Assembly (NCBI GenBank): GCA_016178785.1
Contig: JACOSO010000031.1
Coordinates: 124,001-188,000, forward strand
Reading direction: 5' to 3'
DNA from: Bacteroidota bacterium
GTDB taxonomy: Bacteria; Bacteroidota; Bacteroidia; Cytophagales; Cyclobacteriaceae
Length of the DNA stretch: 64,000 nt
Below the pieces are notes generated by a model. It saw only the letters and a list, made by a program, of their open reading frames with translations. It ran no database searches and was not told where the DNA came from. A program made the position numbers and the translations under genes. Position 1 is the first letter of the stretch, and the number at the start of each line of letters is the position of its first letter. Shown piece after piece: positions 25,673 to 34,735 of the stretch.

Positions 25673-25842
25673 AAACTTTGGAATTGGAAAATTGGGGAAT
25701 AAGTGAGTTAAATCTCTCTGAGGCCCTCTCGATCGATGGTGGAGACTCTAATGGAACTATGGCAGGAGGAAGCATTAGTCTTGATTGGACAAAACCTGTC
25801 ATCAATTTCGTTGCAGGTTTCATTGCTGGGGTTTTTAGTTAA
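25669..25842 (+). CDS. Double-glycine leader peptide 1 (bacteriocin-type precursor)
   Basis: 57 residues. The leader KTLELENWGISELNLSEALSIDGG ends at Gly24-Gly25 and has the hydrophobic/acidic spacing (EL..L..A..I.GG) of C39-processed leaders in Bacteroidota. The predicted 32-residue core starts DSNGTMAGGS and ends VAGFIAGVFS. It contains GxxxG motifs at Gly29-Gly33 and Gly50-Gly54, a hallmark of helix packing in class IIb two-peptide bacteriocins. Peptide 2 follows 34 bp later, then the exporter genes. Antibacterial activity is inferred from this architecture. Confidence 0.8.
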   Translation: MKTLELENWGISELNLSEALSIDGGDSNGTMAGGSISLDWTKPVINFVAGFIAGVFS

Positions 25843-25876
25843 TCAGAAATTTTACAACAATTTAAAAACAAAATAT

Positions 25877-26059
25877 ATGAACATAGAACAATTAAGTTTA
25901 CAATCTATCTCAAAAGAAGAGATGGTTTTAATCAATGGTGGCACGGAGGAGACCCTTATCGACACTTCATCAACGGCATACCAGTTGGGCAATACACTTG
26001 GCCAAGCTGTTAGAAACGCTGCTGCAGCTTGGGGTCTTTACACATTATTTTTCTTATAA
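25877..26059 (+). CDS. Double-glycine leader peptide 2 (bacteriocin-type precursor)
   Basis: 60 residues from the ATG at 25877. The same frame is open further upstream to 25736, but that extension overlaps peptide 1 and lacks sense. The leader NIEQLSLQSISKEEMVLINGG ends at Gly21-Gly22. The 38-residue core (TEETLIDTSSTAY...) contains GxxxG at Gly38-Gly42 (GNTLG), an Ala-rich helix (RNAAAAWG) and a hydrophobic end LYTLFFL. Paired with peptide 1, this gives two leader peptides, each with GxxxG, in front of one C39 exporter. Confidence 0.82.
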   Translation: MNIEQLSLQSISKEEMVLINGGTEETLIDTSSTAYQLGNTLGQAVRNAAAAWGLYTLFFL

Positions 26060-26063
26060 AATA

Positions 26064-26171
26064 AGAAGGGAGCTGATTAAAACCCTTGACTGCTAGTCGC
26101 AATTTAAATTCGTAAATAGACTTTTGTTTGCAATCTGTGTTAAGGGTATAGTTGGCTCCTTCTGTGTTTTT
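26064..26171 (+). terminator. Long-range hairpin, possible attenuator after the peptide genes
   Basis: AGAAGGGAGC (26064-26073) pairs with GGCTCCTTCT (26154-26163) with one bulged G. An inner ACCCTT/AAGGGT pair supports the fold, and GTGTTTTT follows. It lies between peptide 2 and the CPBP gene, so partial termination here would keep peptide mRNA above exporter mRNA. Confidence 0.4.
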
Positions 26172-26189
26172 ACTTAAAAAAATAAATAA

Positions 26190-26921
26190 ATGTTTATCAC
26201 CAGTTTTTATGGTTATTTAAAAAAACCAACTCCCAATTTAAGTATTGATAAGGATCGGAATTTTAAACAAAGAATACTCTGTATTGCCAATTGTTATGCA
26301 ACATATTTACTCTTGGCTCTTTCCTCCTTTTTTATTCTCAAAATCATCGATACGGCAATTCTTAAATATTTTTATGACTTTTCAATTCTATCTCAATTTG
26401 AAATCAATAATAAAAAAACGTTGTCAAAGTTTGGGGATTACGCCATTATTATCATTCCATTTGTCGGCCCCTTTATTGAAGAAATTCTTTTCAGGTTGCC
26501 ACTAAATTTTAGACAAACAAGCATAGGTCTCGCTGTAGCATTGATTACTTACCGCTTCACTGGTAAGCATCTATTTTCGTTTGATCCCTATGAAATATAT
26601 AGTTACATAAGGATCGGAATTGCGCTTACGGTTTTTATGTCAGTTAGCTTTTTCTTTCCATTACCGTGGCTCGAAAAAATCAAGGAAAGTTACTTTAAGT
26701 GGTTTTTTTATCTCTCTGCGGTTTTGTTTGCTCTGGTACACATCACGAATTTAGCCCCATATAACCATTCAGCCCTATTCTTTTATCCCCTTTATACACT
26801 TCCGCAATTCTTCATGGGTTTGGTCATTGGCTACCTTAGAGTAAGGCAAGGTTTTTTTTCAGGTTGGGTGCTCCATGCTTTGATTAATCTACCGTCAGCT
26901 TTAGTTTACTTTTTCAAATAA
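26190..26921 (+). CDS. CPBP family intramembrane protease-like protein, candidate immunity
   Basis: 243 residues with about six membrane segments. CPBP motifs are complete: EEILFR (EExxxR, Glu97-Glu98 to Arg102), FALVH (His184) and HALIN (His229-Asn233). CPBP (Abi) proteins are membrane proteases, and several class II bacteriocin clusters use them as self-immunity proteins. Its place between the double-glycine peptides and their exporter fits that role. Leader processing is better assigned to the C39 domain of the ABC protein. Immunity is inferred from position and family precedent. Confidence 0.78.
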   Translation: MFITSFYGYLKKPTPNLSIDKDRNFKQRILCIANCYATYLLLALSSFFILKIIDTAILKYFYDFSILSQFEINNKKTLSKFGDYAIIIIPFVGPFIEEILFRLPLNFRQTSIGLAVALITYRFTGKHLFSFDPYEIYSYIRIGIALTVFMSVSFFFPLPWLEKIKESYFKWFFYLSAVLFALVHITNLAPYNHSALFFYPLYTLPQFFMGLVIGYLRVRQGFFSGWVLHALINLPSALVYFFK

Positions 26922-26936
26922 ACATTCAGAATACCA

Positions 26937-28106
26937 GTGGATCCCCAACAAGAAAAAGAGTTGATGCCTTCAGTGCTTCTTGAGATAACTTCTCAGAACT
27001 ACCTCTCTCAAACTTCAAAGAAATCCATTTTAATTTACTTGGCATTTTGTCTTGCTACTTCTTGTGCACTTGTTTCTTTTTTCTTTGTCAGTATTTCAAT
27101 CAGCAAGCAAGCTACTGCACTCATCCGCCCTTCTACGGAAATAAGTACCGTTCGCTCTCTGGTCAATGGCCGCATCAAAGAATCTTTCATTAAGGAGAAT
27201 CAATTCGTAAAAAAAGGTGATCTGCTTTGCATGATTGAATCTGAGCCACTGATCGAAAAGGAAAAATTTCTGACCGTAAAAAAGCAGGATATTGAAAATT
27301 TCATAAGTGACCTGCGTCAACTTACGTCAACCCCGAAAGCATCCGGCATTACCACTGCCCTTTACCGGCAGGCATACCGCAGCCACCAGCAAAAATTGGC
27401 CGAGGCCGATACGCACTTAAGCAAAACAAAAACCGACTACAACCGCAATCTGAAGCTGCACAACGAAAGGGTGATTGCCGATGTAGAGTTTGAAAATTTT
27501 AAGTTTGAATTTGACAAAGCCCAAAACGAGCTTGAGCTTTTAAAACAAAACCAGTTAAGCCAGTGGCAGAATGATTTAAGGGCGTATGAAAGAGAACTTC
27601 AAGACATTGAAAGCCAGCTTGCCCAATTGCGGAAAGAAAAAGAGAACCTGGTCATCAAGGCGCCTGTTACTGGCAACATTCAAAACCTGGCCGGCATTTA
27701 TCAAGGGAGTGCTGTATTTACTAACCAGGATATCGCACAAATTTCACCCGCTACAAACCTGATTGTAGAGGCTTATATCAACCCTAACGATATTGGGTTT
27801 ATTCGTTCAGGAATGTCTGCACGCTTTCAAGTAGATGCCTTCAACTATAACCAGTGGGGTCTTGCTTCGGGCAGGGTTATGGAAATATCGAATGACGTTC
27901 ACTTCATCAATGAGAAGCCCGTGTTTAAAGTAAAATGTCAGCTTGACAAAGAGTACTTGCAATTGAAGAACGGGTACAAGGGTTATTTGAAAAAAGGGAT
28001 GACATTACAGGCCCGCTTTATGGTGACCGAGCGCACATTATGGCAACTGCTGTATGACAAAGCAGATGATTGGTTGAACCCCAATACTTTCATTACTCAG
28101 AATTAA
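26937..28106 (+). CDS. HlyD-family membrane fusion/adaptor protein of the peptide exporter
   Basis: 389 residues from a GTG start, 15 bp after the CPBP gene; an ATG nine codons in is an alternative. One N-terminal membrane anchor (LIYLAFCLATSCALVSFFFV, about 31-50) is followed by a lipoyl-like half (STVRSLVNGRIKESFIKENQFVKKGDLL), a long coiled-coil hairpin (about 100-235) and the closing lipoyl half (VIKAPVTGNIQNLAG) plus beta-barrel region. It would span the periplasm and link the ABC exporter to an outer-membrane channel such as TolC, which is not encoded here. Confidence 0.88.
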   Translation: MDPQQEKELMPSVLLEITSQNYLSQTSKKSILIYLAFCLATSCALVSFFFVSISISKQATALIRPSTEISTVRSLVNGRIKESFIKENQFVKKGDLLCMIESEPLIEKEKFLTVKKQDIENFISDLRQLTSTPKASGITTALYRQAYRSHQQKLAEADTHLSKTKTDYNRNLKLHNERVIADVEFENFKFEFDKAQNELELLKQNQLSQWQNDLRAYERELQDIESQLAQLRKEKENLVIKAPVTGNIQNLAGIYQGSAVFTNQDIAQISPATNLIVEAYINPNDIGFIRSGMSARFQVDAFNYNQWGLASGRVMEISNDVHFINEKPVFKVKCQLDKEYLQLKNGYKGYLKKGMTLQARFMVTERTLWQLLYDKADDWLNPNTFITQN

Positions 28107-28124
28107 AATTTCATCCTCCTTCTC

Positions 28125-30293
28125 ATGAAAAAAGCTGTCAAGATAAAGCAACGAGATATTACAGATTGTGGCGCTGCGTGTCTTGCTTCTGTAGCTGCAT
28201 TTCATAGTTTAAAGCTCCCCGTTTCAAGAATAAGGCAACTGGCATCAACGGATAAAAAAGGTACAAATGTGCTTGGGCTTTTGGAAGCCGCCAATAAACT
28301 TGGCTTCGATGCAAAAGGTGTTCGCGGTGAGTTTGACAGTCTTTTCAAAATACCCAAACCAACCATAGCGCACGTCATCGTAAAAAAAGTACTTCATCAC
28401 TATGTGGTGATTTACGATGCCACACCAAAGTACATTGAAGTGATGGATCCTGGCGATGGACAAATGCACCGCTACACTCACGATGAATTCAAAGAAATGT
28501 GGACGGGCGTTTTGATGATTCTATGGCCAAGTCAAAGCTTTGAAATAAGCAATCAAAAAATCTCTGTCGGTGCACGGTTTTGGCAACTTATTGCCCCGCA
28601 TCGCTCAATAATGACTCAGGCAATTTTTGGTGCGCTGATTTACACCATCATCGGGCTCTCCACCTCTATTTATGTGCAAAAAATAATCGATTACGTGCTG
28701 ATTGATGGCAACAGGAATTTGTTGAACCTCATGAGCGTAGTTATGATTGCACTTTTGGCAGTTCAATTATTTATTGGTGCATCGAAGAGCATATTCACTT
28801 TGCGCACTGGCCAGTTGATCGATGCACAGCTTATTCTTGGCTACTATAAACATTTGCTCAAACTCCCACAGCAGTTTTTTGACACTATGCGTGTGGGCGA
28901 GATCATCTCACGCATAAACGATGCGGTAAAAATCCGTGCCTTTGTCAATGACGTGATCATTAACATAGCGGTAAACATTTTCATCATTGCATTGGCCTTT
29001 GCATTGATGTTTACTTATTACTGGAAGCTGGCATTGGTGATCCTGCTCATTGTTCCTTTTTACGGTTTAATTTATTTTATCACCAATCGACTGAACAAAA
29101 AAGTAGAGAGAAGGCTCATGGAGAATTCTGCCGAACTGGAATCTCAATTAGTAGAATCACTGAACTCAGTCCATACCATTAAAAGTTTTGGTTTGGAAAG
29201 TTTTACTAATCTAAAAACAGAAGTTCGCTTTATCACTCTCTTAAAGACCGTTTACAAGTCAGGCCTCAACAATATTTTCACGGGAAATTCATCTGAATTT
29301 TTCTCTCGGTTATTCACCATTATTTTGTTGTGGGTAGGCGCTGGTTTTGTGCTCGACAATCAAATCACCCCTGGAGAGCTTCTTTCTTTCTATGCGCTCA
29401 TCGCTTATTTCACAGGGCCCGTGAGCAGCTTGATTGGCATGAACAAGATTATCCAAAATGCCATGATCGCTGCCGACCGTTTATTCGAGATCATGGATTT
29501 GGAACGTGAGAAAGATGAAAATAAAGTAAAACTTACTGCAGAAATGATCGGTGACATTTCTTTCAGAGATGTTCATTTTCGCTATGGCAGCAGAGTGACT
29601 GTTTTTGAAAGCCTAAATCTTCAAATCCAAAAAGGAAAAGTAACGGCACTTGTTGGAGAGAGCGGTTCGGGAAAATCAACCTTGATGGCGATGCTGCAGA
29701 ATTTGTACCCACTTCAGAGCGGAAATATTTCCATTGGCAATTATGATTTAAAGTATATCGAAAATGATTCATTGAGGTCATTGATTGGCGTGGTGCCTCA
29801 AAAAATTGATTTGTTCGCTGGCAACGTGATCGAAAATATTGCAGTAGGTGATTATCAGCCTGACATGAAAAAGATCATTGCAATTTGCACATCGCTAGGC
29901 ATCATGGACTTTATTGAAAAACTTCCAAACAATTTCAATACTTACCTCGGAGAAAATGGAGCGACACTTTCTGGCGGGCAAAAACAGCGAATAGCCATAG
30001 CGAGAGCATTGTACAAAGGCCCTGAGATTCTAATCCTCGATGAAGCGACATCTTCATTAGATTCAGCCTCCGAGCAGTATGTGCAGCGTATGATCGATAT
30101 TTTAAAATCTCAACAGAAAACGATTATCATCATAGCTCATAGAATGAGCACCATTTTTAATGCAGACAAAATCATTGTGCTTGACAAAGGAAAGGTTGTC
30201 GAAGAAGGTAGGCACGCCAATTTAATGAGCAATCGAAGCTGTTACTACGAACTTTGGAAGCAGCAATTTCCATTGGTTTTGGAAGTTGCTTGA
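28125..30293 (+). CDS. Peptidase-containing ABC exporter (C39, PCAT type)
   Basis: 722 residues. The N-terminal C39 peptidase has catalytic Cys15 in QRDITDCGAACLASV with Gln9, His92 in VLHHYVVIY and Asp108 in VMDPGDG. Six membrane helices follow (about 160-430). The ATPase then has Walker A VGESGSGKST (about 512), LSGGQKQRIAIARAL and ILILDEATSSLD. Such proteins cleave after the double glycine and export the core peptide. It follows the HlyD gene by 18 bp and ends 1 bp from bioB, tail to tail. The two double-glycine peptides upstream are the evident substrates. Confidence 0.93.
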   Translation: MKKAVKIKQRDITDCGAACLASVAAFHSLKLPVSRIRQLASTDKKGTNVLGLLEAANKLGFDAKGVRGEFDSLFKIPKPTIAHVIVKKVLHHYVVIYDATPKYIEVMDPGDGQMHRYTHDEFKEMWTGVLMILWPSQSFEISNQKISVGARFWQLIAPHRSIMTQAIFGALIYTIIGLSTSIYVQKIIDYVLIDGNRNLLNLMSVVMIALLAVQLFIGASKSIFTLRTGQLIDAQLILGYYKHLLKLPQQFFDTMRVGEIISRINDAVKIRAFVNDVIINIAVNIFIIALAFALMFTYYWKLALVILLIVPFYGLIYFITNRLNKKVERRLMENSAELESQLVESLNSVHTIKSFGLESFTNLKTEVRFITLLKTVYKSGLNNIFTGNSSEFFSRLFTIILLWVGAGFVLDNQITPGELLSFYALIAYFTGPVSSLIGMNKIIQNAMIAADRLFEIMDLEREKDENKVKLTAEMIGDISFRDVHFRYGSRVTVFESLNLQIQKGKVTALVGESGSGKSTLMAMLQNLYPLQSGNISIGNYDLKYIENDSLRSLIGVVPQKIDLFAGNVIENIAVGDYQPDMKKIIAICTSLGIMDFIEKLPNNFNTYLGENGATLSGGQKQRIAIARALYKGPEILILDEATSSLDSASEQYVQRMIDILKSQQKTIIIIAHRMSTIFNADKIIVLDKGKVVEEGRHANLMSNRSCYYELWKQQFPLVLEVA

Positions 30294-30294
30294 C

Positions 30295-31278
30295 TCATAA
30301 AGCAGCTGACACCTGTTTCTCCAAATCTTTGTAAGACTTCCTCGGCTTTAAGTTCAATAGCTGAAACATCTCTTTATCTTGCACAGAGCCCGGATTCGGT
30401 GTGGTCAAAAGCTTATCACCAGCAAAAATGCTATTGGCCCCAGCCAAAAAACAAAGTGCTTGCTCTTCCATAGTCATTCTTACACGGCCGGCAGATAAAC
30501 GCACCATTGCCTTTGGCATAATGATACGCGCAGTGGCAATCATTCGCAGCATCTCCCATACCGAAACTTTCTCCTGATCTTCAAGAGGAGTTCCCTCCAC
30601 TGGAACCAATGCATTTACCGGAACTGATTCAGGATGTTGTGGCAAGGTTGCAAGGGTAAGCAGCATTCCAATTCTATCCTGTTCTTTTTCTCCCATTCCT
30701 ATAATTCCACCGGAGCAAACTGAAATTTTCGCGTTGCGGACATTGTCAAGGGTTTCCAATCGATCTTTGTAAGTTCTAGTAGTAATGATATCGCCATAAA
30801 ACTCTTCGCTGGTGTCAAGATTATGATTGTAGGCATAAAGGCCTGCCGCTTTCAATTTCTCAGCTTGCTCGTGGGTGAGCATACCTAAAGTACAACACAC
30901 TTCCATATCCAACCGGCTAACCCCCTTCACCATGGAAAGCACTTTGTCAAAATCTTTATTGTCTCGCACTTCGCGCCACGCAGCACCCATGCAAAACCGC
31001 GTGCTCCCGGCTTCTTTCGCTTCCATCGCTTTCTGCATCACCTCTTCCACTTCCATAAGCTTGTGCACTTTCACATCGGTGTGGTAACGCGCGGCCTGGG
31101 GACAGTAAGCACAATCTTCAGAGCAACCTCCTGTCTTTACTGAAAGCAACGTGCATACCTGCACTTCTTGAGCATCATGATGTTGACGATGTACTGTCGC
31201 TGCTTGGTAAATTAAATCAAGGACAGGTGTGTTATAAATTTCTGTTATCTCTTCTCGAGTCCAGTTATTTCTGATCAT
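30295..31278 (-). CDS. bioB: Biotin synthase
   Basis: 327 residues. The radical-SAM cluster motif is [10 protein letters not shown] (CxxxCxxC). Other landmarks are [51 protein letters not shown] and LSAGRVRM. It inserts sulfur into dethiobiotin to make biotin. No other bio genes are adjacent. Biotin is used by the AccB protein encoded in this window. Confidence 0.96.
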   Translation of the reverse strand: MIRNNWTREEITEIYNTPVLDLIYQAATVHRQHHDAQEVQVCTLLSVKTGGCSEDCAYCPQAARYHTDVKVHKLMEVEEVMQKAMEAKEAGSTRFCMGAAWREVRDNKDFDKVLSMVKGVSRLDMEVCCTLGMLTHEQAEKLKAAGLYAYNHNLDTSEEFYGDIITTRTYKDRLETLDNVRNAKISVCSGGIIGMGEKEQDRIGMLLTLATLPQHPESVPVNALVPVEGTPLEDQEKVSVWEMLRMIATARIIMPKAMVRLSAGRVRMTMEEQALCFLAGANSIFAGDKLLTTPNPGSVQDKEMFQLLNLKPRKSYKDLEKQVSAAL

Positions 31279-31391
31279 GACTTTAATTTGAAGATTAGTG
31301 AATTTGAAAATGACGCTATTTTAGAACTATGATACTGTATGGGTGAGCATTTAAATGAATTTTCAAATTATCTCAATACCAAATTTTCAAA

Positions 31392-33161
31392 TCATTTTAC
31401 TTCAATTGCAAAAGGCACACGCGCCTGCGCACCTTGCAAATGCTGGACTTTTTTCACCTGTTGGTAAGTGGCATAGCCTTCTTCACCAAGTTCTGCTTTC
31501 AATGTCTTTACTTTCGAATTTTCTTCCGCACTCTGCAACCATTGAGCGAAGAAATTTCTCTGCTTCGGATAAAATTTCAGTTTGTAATCATTCTCGACAC
31601 CCGCTTTTTTTGCAGCAATACTTACGGCATCATCAAATCCGCCAATCACATCCACCAAACCTCTTTCTTTTGCTTGCTCACCGGTCCATACACGGCCTGA
31701 TGCTACTTTGCGGAGTTGCTCCACATTCATGTGCCTGCCTTCAGCAGCTTTTGAAGTAAAGTCTTCGTAAATCTTGTCTGTTCTCTTTTGCCAGACAGAT
31801 TTTTCAAATGGAGTCAGCGGGCGAGTCACGGTGACAAGTTCTCCTACTTCGCCAGTTTTCACTTCATCGAAAGTGATCCCTATTTTTTTGTCGAGAAAGC
31901 TGCTCAAATCAAAAAGTACGCTGAACACACCGATCGATCCTGTGATGGTACTTGGCTCGGCAACAATCGTATCGCAGCCCATTGCCATGTAGTAGCCACC
32001 AGATGCAGCCAAGTGCGACATTGAGGCAATGATCGGTTTCTCTTTCGCAGCCAATCTTACTTCACGCCACATCACATCCGAAGCGAGTGCACTGCCTCCT
32101 GGCGAATTGATGCGTAACACAATTGCCTTCACTTTATCGTTGGTTCTCGCTTTGCGTAATTCCTCAGCAAATGTTTCGGAGCCGATCAATCCTTCCTTTG
32201 CCTTACCTGATACAATATCACCTTCAGCAACAATTACCGCAATTTCATTTTTTGAAGTGGATGGCGAGATAAAACTTTTTTTGTACTTACTGTATTTGAC
32301 AAAAGTGATTTTCTTGTTTTTACCTAATCCTAATCTTGAGCGCAGGTCTGCCTGAACCTGGTCAAAGTAAAAAAGTGAATCAATAAGTTTGTGGCGCTCC
32401 GCATCTTGTGGGCTTGTCACCAGCATTTGATCGGCAATCTTTTTTAGTTCGTTCGAATTGATTTTTCTACTCTCCGCAATTTCATTTTTAGTAGAACTAT
32501 TGATTCCATCAATAAGCTCTTTCAACTGGAGGCGATTTGCCTCGCTCATTTTCTCAAGGAAGAACGGCTCAACAGCACTTTTGAAATCACCTACGCGGAA
32601 TATCTCCGGCTTAATGTCCAGTTTATCAAACATCTTCTTGAAGAAGCTTACTTCTATCGCAAGACCATTGAATTCAATTTCGCCTTCCGGGTTTAGATAA
32701 ATTTTGTCAGCAACCGATGCGAGATAATACGATGCTTCAGAATACATCTCGCTATACGCAATTACCCACTTGCCTGACTTTTTGAAATCCAGCAGCGACT
32801 CACGAATTTCTTTTGCAACTGCATATCCGCCTTGAAAAAAACTCACTTCAAGATATATGCCTTTGATGGCAGGGTCAGTCTTTGCATGCGCAATGGAACT
32901 TTTCAAAGACAACAAACCAATGGCAGTCTCTTCAGCGCCCGGAATGGGCAGACCTTCAAACGGATTCTCAATTTCCATTTCGGTGATTGGCACATTAAGT
33001 TTTAGATGAAGAACGGAATTATCGCCAACCTCAACTACTTTGTCATCGGTTGACAGACTGGAAACGGCCGCAGAAAAAAAACCGATCAATAAAAGGCACA
33101 ACACAACAAGCGCAACCAGGGAACCGAGGCACGAGGCGAGAAATGTTTTAAAGAAATTCAT
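31392..33161 (-). CDS. sppA: Signal peptide peptidase SppA, 67-kDa type
   Basis: 589 residues, the long tandem form. It has an N-terminal membrane anchor (LASCLGSLVALVVLCLLLIGFF). The first half carries the catalytic Lys near 154 in ASVADKIYLNPEG. The second carries the Ser nucleophile near 388 in HLAASGGYYMAMG, followed by TITGSIGVF. SppA degrades released signal peptides at the inner membrane through a Ser-Lys dyad. It is divergent from folK. A TACTTTTG box on the minus strand at 33181-33188 may be its -7 element. Confidence 0.92.
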   Translation of the reverse strand: MNFFKTFLASCLGSLVALVVLCLLLIGFFSAAVSSLSTDDKVVEVGDNSVLHLKLNVPITEMEIENPFEGLPIPGAEETAIGLLSLKSSIAHAKTDPAIKGIYLEVSFFQGGYAVAKEIRESLLDFKKSGKWVIAYSEMYSEASYYLASVADKIYLNPEGEIEFNGLAIEVSFFKKMFDKLDIKPEIFRVGDFKSAVEPFFLEKMSEANRLQLKELIDGINSSTKNEIAESRKINSNELKKIADQMLVTSPQDAERHKLIDSLFYFDQVQADLRSRLGLGKNKKITFVKYSKYKKSFISPSTSKNEIAVIVAEGDIVSGKAKEGLIGSETFAEELRKARTNDKVKAIVLRINSPGGSALASDVMWREVRLAAKEKPIIASMSHLAASGGYYMAMGCDTIVAEPSTITGSIGVFSVLFDLSSFLDKKIGITFDEVKTGEVGELVTVTRPLTPFEKSVWQKRTDKIYEDFTSKAAEGRHMNVEQLRKVASGRVWTGEQAKERGLVDVIGGFDDAVSIAAKKAGVENDYKLKFYPKQRNFFAQWLQSAEENSKVKTLKAELGEEGYATYQQVKKVQHLQGAQARVPFAIEVK

Positions 33162-33221
33162 TTATCAACAAATTAAGAGTCAAAAGTAAGTAAACCTGAA
33201 CGGTAAATAAAGAGTGATGGT

Positions 33222-33229
33222 TACCTTTC
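33222..33229 (+). promoter_or_regulatory. Possible -7 box (TACCTTTC) for folK
   Basis: TACCTTTC differs from TAnnTTTG only at the last base and lies 10 bp before the folK ATG. That spacing would give a nearly leaderless transcript, so the call is tentative. Confidence 0.3.
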
Positions 33230-33238
33230 GGAAATAAT

Positions 33239-33751
33239 ATGCTCTACAAGAATATTTTTTTGCTTTTGGGAAGTAATTTGGGGGATCGACTAAGCTGTCT
33301 TAGCCTTTGCCTAGAATTGATTGAAGAACACGTGGGGACAATCATAAAAAAATCATCCATTTACGAAACTACTGCCTGGGGAAGAACTGATCAACCAGAC
33401 TTTCTGAATCAGGCCATTGAAATTGAAACTCCATTCCCGCCTACTGAACTACTTTCTGCCTGTCAAAACATCGAAAAAAAGATAGGAAGACAGCGCGAGG
33501 AAAAATGGGGAGCCCGAACTATTGATATTGACATCATTTACTTTGGTGACAAAATCATCCATTCAAATGAGTTGACAATCCCGCATCCGCGAATGACTGA
33601 AAGAAAATTTGTACTGATACCTTTGACACAAATCAGTCCAAGCTTTGTTCATCCAATTCTAAAGAAAACCAGTGAAGAGCTTTTAAAGCAATGTAGGGAC
33701 GAGTTATTGGTAAAATATTTTTCACCGCAAAGGCGCGAGGGTGCGAAGTAA
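33239..33751 (+). CDS. folK: 2-amino-4-hydroxy-6-hydroxymethyldihydropteridine pyrophosphokinase
   Basis: 170 residues. The N-terminus FLLLGSNLGDRLSCL, the substrate region SSIYETTAWGRTDQPDFLNQAIEIET, and KIGRQREEKWGARTIDIDIIYFGD (Mg-binding Asp pair) are standard HPPK features. It transfers pyrophosphate from ATP to the pterin in folate synthesis. It is a single gene between the divergent sppA and the convergent fabD. Confidence 0.95.
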   Translation: MLYKNIFLLLGSNLGDRLSCLSLCLELIEEHVGTIIKKSSIYETTAWGRTDQPDFLNQAIEIETPFPPTELLSACQNIEKKIGRQREEKWGARTIDIDIIYFGDKIIHSNELTIPHPRMTERKFVLIPLTQISPSFVHPILKKTSEELLKQCRDELLVKYFSPQRREGAK

Positions 33752-33769
33752 AATTGCATTTATAATGGG

Positions 33770-34645
33770 TTACAAACTACCCGCCTCAACAGAAGGTGCA
33801 ATCTTCTTCACCAGCCCTTGTAGGACTTTTCCGGGTCCGCACTCTACAAAGGAAGCCCCACCATCTTTCACCATATTTTGAACCGACTGAGTCCAACGCA
33901 CGGGTGAGGTAAGTTGATCAATCAAATTCTTTTTGATAGATGTAACTTCGGTAAATGGCAAGGCATTTACATTTTGGTAAACAGGGCAAAGCGGCTTGCT
34001 GAAATTAGTTGCTTCAATGGCCGATGCCAATTCCTCACGTGCAGGTTCCATCAATGGAGAGTGAAACGCACCGCCCACTTGCAAGGGTAACGCACGCTTA
34101 GCTCCTGCAGCTTTCATTTTTTCACAGGCGATTTCAATTCCTTTCATCGATCCGGAAATCACTAACTGACCGGGACAATTGTAGTTTGCCGCAACCACAA
34201 CTTCATCTTTTATCGAAGCACAAATCTCTTCTACTATTTTATCATCAAGCCCGAGGATAGCCGCCATCGTTGACGGATTTTGTTCACACGCTTTCTGCAT
34301 TGCCATGGCCCGTTTTGAGACTAGTTTCAAACCGTCTTCAAAGGACAAAGCGCCATTCGCAACCAAAGCAGAAAATTCTCCGAGTGAATGACCGGCTACC
34401 ATCGAAGGTTTTTGTTGATCCTGACTTAACGCAACCAAAACCGAATGAATAAAAACAGCCGGCTGTGTTACTTTGGTTTGCTTGAGTTCATCGGCTGAAC
34501 CTGCAAACATGATGTCAGTGATATTGAAGCCGAGAATTTTGTTGGCAGTTTCGAACAAAGATCTTGCTTTTGCATTAGCATCAAACAAATCTTTACCCAT
34601 ACCTGTGAACTGTGCTCCCTGTCCGGGAAAAATGAAAGCCTTCAT
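33770..34645 (-). CDS. fabD: Malonyl-CoA:ACP transacylase
   Basis: 291 residues. FIFPGQGAQFTGMGKDLF opens the protein, the nucleophile Ser is in VAGHSLGEFSAL, and the catalytic His is in GGAFHSPLMEPA. It loads malonyl groups onto acyl carrier protein for fatty acid synthesis. It stands alone here; fabH and the acetyl-CoA carboxylase genes are 15 kb away in the window. Confidence 0.96.
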   Translation of the reverse strand: MKAFIFPGQGAQFTGMGKDLFDANAKARSLFETANKILGFNITDIMFAGSADELKQTKVTQPAVFIHSVLVALSQDQQKPSMVAGHSLGEFSALVANGALSFEDGLKLVSKRAMAMQKACEQNPSTMAAILGLDDKIVEEICASIKDEVVVAANYNCPGQLVISGSMKGIEIACEKMKAAGAKRALPLQVGGAFHSPLMEPAREELASAIEATNFSKPLCPVYQNVNALPFTEVTSIKKNLIDQLTSPVRWTQSVQNMVKDGGASFVECGPGKVLQGLVKKIAPSVEAGSL

Positions 34646-34647
34646 GC

Positions 34648-34727
34648 AGTTAATCGTTATTCGTTAATTGTTAATCATAGCGTGGTAAAAATACTATTAA
34701 CTATTAACGTTTAACAGTTAACGCTTT
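34648..34727. repeat. Degenerate GTTAAT/TTAACT direct repeats
   Basis: Repeated words such as CGTTAATTGTTAATC, CTATTAACTATTAACG and TTTAACAGTTAACG lie between fabD and the DCC gene. The same style recurs before accC (51651-51736) and upstream of rsmA (about 45757-45785). Confidence 0.6.
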
Positions 34728-34735
34728 CACTCCTC

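Noticed and set aside
25736-25876. Upstream extension of the second leader peptide frame
   Set aside because: It overlaps peptide 1 in another frame, and the ATG at 25877 gives a proper double-glycine leader.
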